Origin: Phycisphaerae bacterium
GTDB lineage: Bacteria > Planctomycetota > Phycisphaerae > Tepidisphaerales > Tepidisphaeraceae
NCBI GenBank assembly: GCA_025924315.1
Contig: JAICIO010000023.1
Span: forward strand, 1-64,000
DNA: 64,000 nt
Reading direction: 5' to 3'
Shown here: in pieces, positions 59,051-64,000 of the stretch
Layout: each line of letters opens with the position of its first letter
How positions within the stretch are numbered: the stretch's first letter is position 1
The notes under the pieces: model-generated
Told to the model about the DNA's origin: nothing
Seen by the model: the letters and a program-made list of their open reading frames with translations, nothing else
The model's database searches: none
Made by a program: the position numbers and the translations under genes

Positions 59051-59263
59051 AACGACATCCTTGCCATCTGGCGATTGGGTTTTGTTAGGTCTCTATCATC
59101 GCCAAACAGATACCTTACGTCAATAGGTAAATTTGGATTTTGTTTGGGTTCGTTCGGGTAGCACGTCCGGCGTATGCGGCACGATGCCACAGGCTTGAGA
59201 TTTGGTTGAACGAGCGGGGGCTTAGTACAGTAACACATTCGGGTTCTGCGCATACTAAGCCGT

Positions 59264-61372
59264 ATGAGCCCGCGGCGTAGCCGCGTCGCTTCGTATTGGC
59301 TGGGAAACGCTCTTTCAGCATCGATAGGATTGGTCTCTCATCTGAGTAGGACGTTGGTTAACTTCATCAAACTGATCTTCCGCAACACGTTTGGCAGCGT
59401 CATTTTCGGCATCACGATCATGGCGCTGACGGCGGCTTACATCGCCATCGGGTCAGGGATGCCGTCGATCCGCGCGTACTTCGAAATGAGCGATCTGCAG
59501 TTCTTCAACGCCTGGCCGCTGAAGACGCTGATGTTCCTGCTCATCGTGAATTTGATCACGGTGACGTGGCAACGCATTCCCTTTACGCCACCGCGCTACG
59601 GAGTCTGGTGCGTGCACGCGGGAATCATTGTGCTGATCATCGGGACGGCCTCGTACTACGCGAAGAAGGTCGAAGGTCTCGCTCGCATTCCGGTTGGACA
59701 AACCGTCGATCATTACTATGACTCCACCGAACGCGCCCTCTACGCAAAGGTTGGTCATCAGATCGGCCAAGCCTGGCCCCTGCCGTCGCTTCCGCGGTTT
59801 GCGACGTACGACGAAGCGCACGGCAACGCGAGCAAGCTTCGCGGAAGCGATCTGACCGAGATCGGCCCGGGGATGAAACTGCAGCAGGCGCTGGGCCTCG
59901 ACAAGCCCGTCGAAACGAGGATCACCGCCTTCTATCCGTACGCCGACATCGTCACCGATTACGCCGACGCCCCCGACGGCACTGAGCACGGGGTCGAGTG
60001 CAGCCTCGTCGATGCCCATGGCGAAGGCACTGGTGGCGTTTCGTTCTGGCTGGTGGGCTCCGATCCGCGAACGGTTCGCAACATGCTCGGCATCGACTTC
60101 GAGCATCGCCATCTTCCGCACAGCTTCGAGCCGTCGCTGCTCCAGGAAGCGGTCGACAACATCCACAAGCTCGACGTCAAGCTGAAGGACTTCTCGCAGA
60201 CTCTTTCGGTCGAAGTCGGCAAGGATTATCCGCTTGGCAACACGGGCTACACGCTTTCGATCACGCAGTTCGATCCGTCCTTCCCGACGATGGCGGGGAA
60301 GATCGTTCCGCTGCTCACCATGATGGTGAAGACGCCGACGCAGCAGTTTCGCCGGCAGGTGATTCCGGATGGTCCGACGACGGATTGGAAGCTGAACGTC
60401 GAAGGCGCCGGCCCATTCGGCAAGCGTCAAACCGCGCCGCTCGATCCGGATCTGAAGATCAGCTACTCAATGAGCGATCCATTCCATCTGCTCCCTGGGC
60501 AGGGGATGGAAAAGCACACGTACATCACCTCGGAAAAGCCGGGCATTTACGAGATCATCACGCGGCTCGATGGGCCGTCGGAAGTGAAGAGCTACGACAC
60601 GAATCAGGTTGATGTGCAGATCGCGGAGAACGAGCCGCGCGGGCCGTTCCAGCCGCCGCCGGATCCGAACGAGCCGAAGCATCTGCACGCGATGCGCGTC
60701 GAGCGATTCGATCACATCAAGCGCACCGATAGCGTGCGCGAAACCCCGGCGGTGAAACGCGATCGCGACGCGGCCTCGGTGGGGATGTTCCAGATCGTGA
60801 ACGTGCATCTCAGTTGCGGCGACTGGTCGCGCGATCTGCTCGTTCCCTACACGCAGTGGACGATGGAAGATCCGTGGGGCGGGGCGACGGTGTCGATTCC
60901 GGGCGCGAAATCGGATCTGCAGCTGCAGCTTGGGAATACCGCGCTAGTCATGCCCGCGAAGGTCACGCTGCAGAAGTTTGATCTAATTCCTTACCCTGGC
61001 GGACGCGCCGCCGCGGGTAGCATGATGCGCGATTTCCGCTCGACGCTGATTTTTGAGGACAACAACACCGGCGAGAAAACGACAGGCGTTGCGAAGATGA
61101 ACAGCCCCGTTTACTACGACGGCGGAGACTGGACTTTCTTCCAGGCGCAGTGGGATCCGAACGGCCAGAAGTGGACGGTGCTCGGCGTGGGCAATCGTCC
61201 GTTCGTCGACACGATGATCCTCGGTTGCGGGATGATCTTCGTCGGATTGATGTACGCGTTCTACCTCAAGCCGATCATCATTCGACGGATGAAGCAGAAC
61301 GCGATTGAAAAGGCGAAACAGAACGCATCGGCAAAGAAGTCGCCGAAGTCGAAAGAGCTGGTCGCCAGTTAA
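59264..61372 (+). CDS. resB: ResB-like cytochrome c biogenesis protein (system II)
   Basis: A 702-residue inner-membrane protein. Helices near residues 45-62 and 88-108 (LKTLMFLLIVNLITVTW) plus one at about 118-135 precede a long periplasmic domain (residues 140-650), and a final helix (FVDTMILGCGMIFVGLMYAFYL) ends it. That layout fits ResB/Ccs1, which with CcsA/ResC delivers haem to apocytochrome c in the periplasm. The downstream CcsA-type gene supports the call. The start is uncertain by up to 40 residues because an ATG at about 59420 is also in frame; the ATG at 59264 is used. Confidence 0.85.
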   Translation: MSPRRSRVASYWLGNALSASIGLVSHLSRTLVNFIKLIFRNTFGSVIFGITIMALTAAYIAIGSGMPSIRAYFEMSDLQFFNAWPLKTLMFLLIVNLITVTWQRIPFTPPRYGVWCVHAGIIVLIIGTASYYAKKVEGLARIPVGQTVDHYYDSTERALYAKVGHQIGQAWPLPSLPRFATYDEAHGNASKLRGSDLTEIGPGMKLQQALGLDKPVETRITAFYPYADIVTDYADAPDGTEHGVECSLVDAHGEGTGGVSFWLVGSDPRTVRNMLGIDFEHRHLPHSFEPSLLQEAVDNIHKLDVKLKDFSQTLSVEVGKDYPLGNTGYTLSITQFDPSFPTMAGKIVPLLTMMVKTPTQQFRRQVIPDGPTTDWKLNVEGAGPFGKRQTAPLDPDLKISYSMSDPFHLLPGQGMEKHTYITSEKPGIYEIITRLDGPSEVKSYDTNQVDVQIAENEPRGPFQPPPDPNEPKHLHAMRVERFDHIKRTDSVRETPAVKRDRDAASVGMFQIVNVHLSCGDWSRDLLVPYTQWTMEDPWGGATVSIPGAKSDLQLQLGNTALVMPAKVTLQKFDLIPYPGGRAAAGSMMRDFRSTLIFEDNNTGEKTTGVAKMNSPVYYDGGDWTFFQAQWDPNGQKWTVLGVGNRPFVDTMILGCGMIFVGLMYAFYLKPIIIRRMKQNAIEKAKQNASAKKSPKSKELVAS

Positions 61373-61376
61373 GAAT

Positions 61377-61458
61377 GTCGCGAGAGCATCGTGCCCTCGC
61401 ATTTGCGGCTTGAGCCGCACCAGCGTGAATAATGCCGAGGGCGAGACGCCCTCGCCAC
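61377..61458. repeat. GTGG-headed hairpin doublet, same family as 19191
   Basis: The right arm (61436-61458) is the exact complement of the GTGGCGAGGGCGTCTCGCCC arm of the element at 19191; the left arm (61377-61399) is a mutated copy. A further stem GCGGCT-TG-AGCCGC lies between them (61405-61418). It fills the gap between resB and the next gene. Confidence 0.83.
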
Positions 61459-61463
61459 GAATC

Positions 61464-62183
61464 ATGAAGAAACTTAGTCTTATCGTTGCAGTGTTGTTGA
61501 CGGCCCTCGTTGCCCGCGCGGATGACTTCGCAGACAAAGTCGACGTTACGCCGCTTGAGAAGATCACGGTTCAGTATCGCCAGACGCTCAAGACACTCGA
61601 CAGCTTCTCGCGAGAAGTGCTTGGGCAGATCACCGGCCGTTCGACCTTTCAAGGTCAGAGGCCGACGTTCACCGTTCTCGACATGGCCTTTCGGCCGGAG
61701 AATTACACGAAGCTCAACATGGTGAAGATCCGCCACGTCCCGCTGCGGCAGGATCTTCGCCAGCTCGATTCGCTTTCGCCGGACGAAGCCGATCGCATCG
61801 TGAAGCAGGGGACAGTGTCCTACCAGTTTCTCTACAGCGAGCCGACCCGCGCGCTGATGGAGAAGATTATGTCGTCGGCGGTCACGAAATCGAACGCGAT
61901 CGAAGAAGTGTACGGCTCGGTCAACACGATGGACGCGCTGTTCGCGCCGAACTCGCCGATCCTGCGCCTGATTCCGCCGGCGACCAACGCGAGCGACGAT
62001 CAGATCTGGCACAACCTCGACGAGATCGGCGGATGGATCGAAAAGCTCAAGCAATCGAAAGATGACCCCGGCGCGAAACCTCTGCTCGCCTATGGTGAAA
62101 ATCGCATTCCGCTGCTCGGTGATGCGTGTGCCGACCTGCTGCATCTTCGCGATGCGTGGGAGAGGGCGACGCGAGCGAGGTGA
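61464..62183 (+). CDS. N-terminal part of a ResC-like protein (frame broken before the CcsA domain)
   Basis: A 239-residue secreted or periplasmic protein with a signal peptide (about residues 1-20). Its end, KPLLAYGENRIPLLGD then LLHLRDAWERATRAR, is abnormal; in the +1 frame the sequence goes on as GDASEVNKNIVALADSLPK and the CcsA helices. The likeliest reading is one protein of about 608 residues (61464-63289) with a single base missing near 62163. If instead this is a separate gene, its stop overlaps a GTG of the next gene. The N-terminal region is a soluble domain often found before the ResC core in planctomycetes. Confidence 0.75.
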   Translation: MKKLSLIVAVLLTALVARADDFADKVDVTPLEKITVQYRQTLKTLDSFSREVLGQITGRSTFQGQRPTFTVLDMAFRPENYTKLNMVKIRHVPLRQDLRQLDSLSPDEADRIVKQGTVSYQFLYSEPTRALMEKIMSSAVTKSNAIEEVYGSVNTMDALFAPNSPILRLIPPATNASDDQIWHNLDEIGGWIEKLKQSKDDPGAKPLLAYGENRIPLLGDACADLLHLRDAWERATRAR

Positions 62184-63289
62184 ACAAGAATATCGTGGCG
62201 CTCGCGGATTCGCTGCCCAAGATCAATCCGGAGCGTTATCCATCTGAAGCGAAGCGCAGCGTCGAAGTGACCTACAACAAGCTCGCGAAGCTGACGATTC
62301 CGGGGGCGGCGTTTTACTTCATCGCGTTCGTGTTGTTCCTCATGACCGCGATCGCAAATACTTCGCATCTGCGGATCTGGGCGCTGCGCGTGTTCGCGAT
62401 TGGGCTGTTCGTGCACACGCTGGGCATCGGCATTCGCTGGTGGCTGGTGCAGACGCAGGCGGGGAATTGGTTTGAAGGAATTCCGATCAAGAACCAGTTC
62501 GAAAGCGTGATGTTCAGCGCGTGGTTCGGCTGCGTGGTCGGATTAATTCTGGAGCTGCGCAAGCCACGAGGATTTTTCGGCGCGGCAGCTTCGTTCGTTG
62601 GTTGGATGGCGCTGGTGGCGCTCTTCGCGGCGCCGTACATCGCAGGGCGCGACATCGGTGGAAACATCGAACAGGTGCAGGGCGTGCTGATGAGCTACTG
62701 GCTCTACATCCACGTCGTGCTGGTGACCGCGAGCTACGCGCTGATCACGATGGGATTCCTGCTCAGTGCGTGGTGGCTGTTCAAATATTACAAGGAATAT
62801 GGCACGCTTTCGCGCGAGAGCGGATATCGCGTGTCGTCCGACAATGCGAGTTTCGATGGGGCGGTTGAAGGCGGCGCGATGGCGCTCACCGTCGGGCAGT
62901 CGCTTGCTCGCATGCTTTTCATCCCGATCGCTAAGCCGCAAGCGGCGGTGGCGAAGAAGGTCGTGAAGGAACAGACGACGCAGTTTCTCGCGATGCTGGA
63001 TCTGTGCAATCTGGTGGTGTTGCAGCTGGCGTTCTGGGTGCTGGGCTGCGGGATCATCATGGGCGCGATCTGGGCGGATCAGTCCTGGGGCCGGCCGTGG
63101 GGATGGGATCCGAAGGAAACGTTCGCGCTGGTGACCTGGATCGTTTACCTGATCGTCGTGCACGTTCGCGTCGCGACGGAACATAAGGCGTGGTGGACAG
63201 CGGTTCTCAGCATCATCGGGTTTTTCATCATGCTGTTCAATTGGATCGGCGTGAACTTCTTCCTCGTCGGTCTGCACAGTTACGCATGA
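62180..63289 (+). CDS. ccsA: CcsA/ResC-type cytochrome c maturation protein (haem delivery)
   Basis: A protein of about 369 residues from the GTG at 62180, although the open frame starts at 62126. It has eight or so helices and the haem-handling WWD motif WADQSWGRPWGWDPKETFAL. It includes the segments IPIKNQFESVMFSAWF and VATEHKAWWTAVLSIIGF, with the conserved His. It partners with ResB to move haem and ligate it to cytochrome c. The 18-mer CGCTAAGCCGCAAGCGGC (62929-62946) is part of its coding sequence (AKPQAA). It is probably the C-terminal half of a fused ResC. Repeat copy G follows the stop. Confidence 0.88.
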   Translation: MNKNIVALADSLPKINPERYPSEAKRSVEVTYNKLAKLTIPGAAFYFIAFVLFLMTAIANTSHLRIWALRVFAIGLFVHTLGIGIRWWLVQTQAGNWFEGIPIKNQFESVMFSAWFGCVVGLILELRKPRGFFGAAASFVGWMALVALFAAPYIAGRDIGGNIEQVQGVLMSYWLYIHVVLVTASYALITMGFLLSAWWLFKYYKEYGTLSRESGYRVSSDNASFDGAVEGGAMALTVGQSLARMLFIPIAKPQAAVAKKVVKEQTTQFLAMLDLCNLVVLQLAFWVLGCGIIMGAIWADQSWGRPWGWDPKETFALVTWIVYLIVVHVRVATEHKAWWTAVLSIIGFFIMLFNWIGVNFFLVGLHSYA

Positions 63290-63299
63290 TCGCGGCATT

Positions 63300-63375
63300 G
63301 TAGGGTCCGCTTCAGCGGACCGGTTATTCCTTGGCTCGAAAAGGTGAATAACCGGTCCGCTGAAGCGGACCCTAC
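63300..63375. repeat. REPIN-like doublet, GTAG family type I, copy G
   Basis: The left head GTAG at 63300 and right end CTAC at 63375 bound an inverted pair with stem GGTCCGC-TTCA-GCGGACC and inner CGGTTATT/AATAACCG. It begins ten bases after the ccsA stop. Confidence 0.95.
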
Positions 63376-63448
63376 AGGGCCGACAATTCTTCGCGCTCCC
63401 GCATTTTCCATGGAAACCTAAGCTCTCCTATACATCTTGGGAGAGCAT

Positions 63449-64000
63449 ATGCGTTTCAAAGACAAGGTCTGTCTCGTCACCGGCGGGGGATCGGGAATCG
63501 GCAAGGCGACGTGTTTGCAATTCGCGCGCGAAGGCGGGCGCGTCGCGGTTGTGGATCTCAACCCAGTGCACGGCGAGCAAACGGTTGCTGAGATCAAAAA
63601 GGCCGGCGGGGATGCGATCTTCTGCAAAACCGACGTCGGCAATCCAGATCAAATTCGTCAGGCAATCGACGGCACGCTGAAGCAGTGGAACCGCATCGAT
63701 GTCCTCGTGAATGACGCGGCGATGATGACCTTCAAGCCGGTCGTCGAGCTTTCCGAAGACGAATGGGACAAGGTGCAGGCCGTCAACATGCGGTCCGTGT
63801 TTCTCCTCTGCAAACTCGCGATCCCGCACATGCCTGCCGGCGGGGCCATCGTGAATGTCAGCTCCGTTCATGCCCATGAAACCACTGCGAATGTTTCACC
63901 CTACGTCGCGAGCAAAGGGGCGATGGAAGCGTTTGCCCGGGCGCTGGCGATCGAGTGCGAAGACAAAAAGATCCGCGTGAACTGCGTGGCGCCGGGGGCG
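63449..64000 (+). CDS. short-chain dehydrogenase/reductase (SDR), truncated at the window edge
   Basis: The first 184 residues of a classical SDR. The NAD(P) motif VTGGGSGIGKATCLQFAREG is at about residues 10-29. VLVNDAAMMTF, catalytic Ser in IVNVSSVHAHE and YxxxK in YVASKGAMEAFARAL are present, as is the start of the VNCVAPGA loop. The catalytic tetrad residues are in place, so it is likely an active alcohol/ketone oxidoreductase; the substrate cannot be read. The ATG is preceded by GGGAGAG. The gene runs past base 64000. Confidence 0.9.
   Translation, partial: MRFKDKVCLVTGGGSGIGKATCLQFAREGGRVAVVDLNPVHGEQTVAEIKKAGGDAIFCKTDVGNPDQIRQAIDGTLKQWNRIDVLVNDAAMMTFKPVVELSEDEWDKVQAVNMRSVFLLCKLAIPHMPAGGAIVNVSSVHAHETTANVSPYVASKGAMEAFARALAIECEDKKIRVNCVAPGA

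Overview
The window looks like chromosome from a planctomycete, most likely class Phycisphaerae (Tepidisphaera/Humisphaera-type). The evidence is high GC, an extracellular protein opening with a LEPR-like sorting motif (VEPLEGRTLF), a VPLPNPA-type C-terminal anchor protein, twin PhyH dioxygenases, a ResB/CcsA cytochrome c maturation pair, and very many hairpin repeats between genes. No rRNA, tRNA, CRISPR array, phage or transposase gene was recognised. The taxonomic call is inference from gene content.

Layout. 0-5.7 kb: UMP kinase, shikimate kinase, prepilin peptidase, a LapA-like membrane protein, an OmpA lipoprotein and HisH. 5.8-8.3 kb (minus): an oxidase-assembly-like group (ABC-2 permease, SCO, DUF420, small CPMCK protein). 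8.4-15.3 kb: a secreted endonuclease-like enzyme, a UspA remnant, a MacA/LolCDE-like efflux operon, a family 2 glycosyltransferase and a UDP-glucuronate decarboxylase. 15.3-16.8 kb: two Cys-rich secreted peptides and a GbsR regulator. 16.8-23.4 kb: a surface-polysaccharide block (KdsB, methyltransferase, GT-B-like transferase, hexapeptide acetyltransferase, DUF115, GT-C) ending in a TlyA methyltransferase. 23.5-28.2 kb: an acyl-CoA dehydrogenase homologue and a manganese module (NRAMP-UspA fusion, outer-membrane barrel, divergent DtxR/MntR regulator). 28.3-36.5 kb: two PhyH dioxygenases, YheU, a 1468-residue SF1 helicase-nuclease and GuaA. 36.7-45.7 kb: a frameshifted anchor protein, a sigma-factor operon, RecA, an HtrA protease, an esterase and a methyltransferase. 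45.8-51.9 kb: an over-long AlaRS and a GH88-like enzyme with three SdrD-type repeats. 52-58 kb: the type II fatty-acid operon rpmF-plsX-fabH-fabD-fabG-acpP-fabF. 58.4-64 kb: a toroid-fold protein, ResB, a split ResC/CcsA and a truncated SDR.

The most striking feature is not a gene. Nearly every long gap holds an inverted pair of short hairpins of the REP/REPIN kind, in at least ten sequence families, several headed by GTAG or GTGG. The main family (eight doublets and one half site) keeps a TTCA loop while its stem bases covary (CC/GG, GC/GC, GT/AC). In three copies the GTAG head supplies the stop codon of neighbouring genes, four gene ends in all. Other copies lie inside reading frames, and the fatty-acid operon carries a different hairpin in almost every spacer. 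This is the best candidate for an undescribed system; the RAYT-type transposase expected to mobilise such elements is not in the window.

Two genes look split by a single missing base (the anchor protein and ResC/CcsA). Both could be assembly errors or real mutations.
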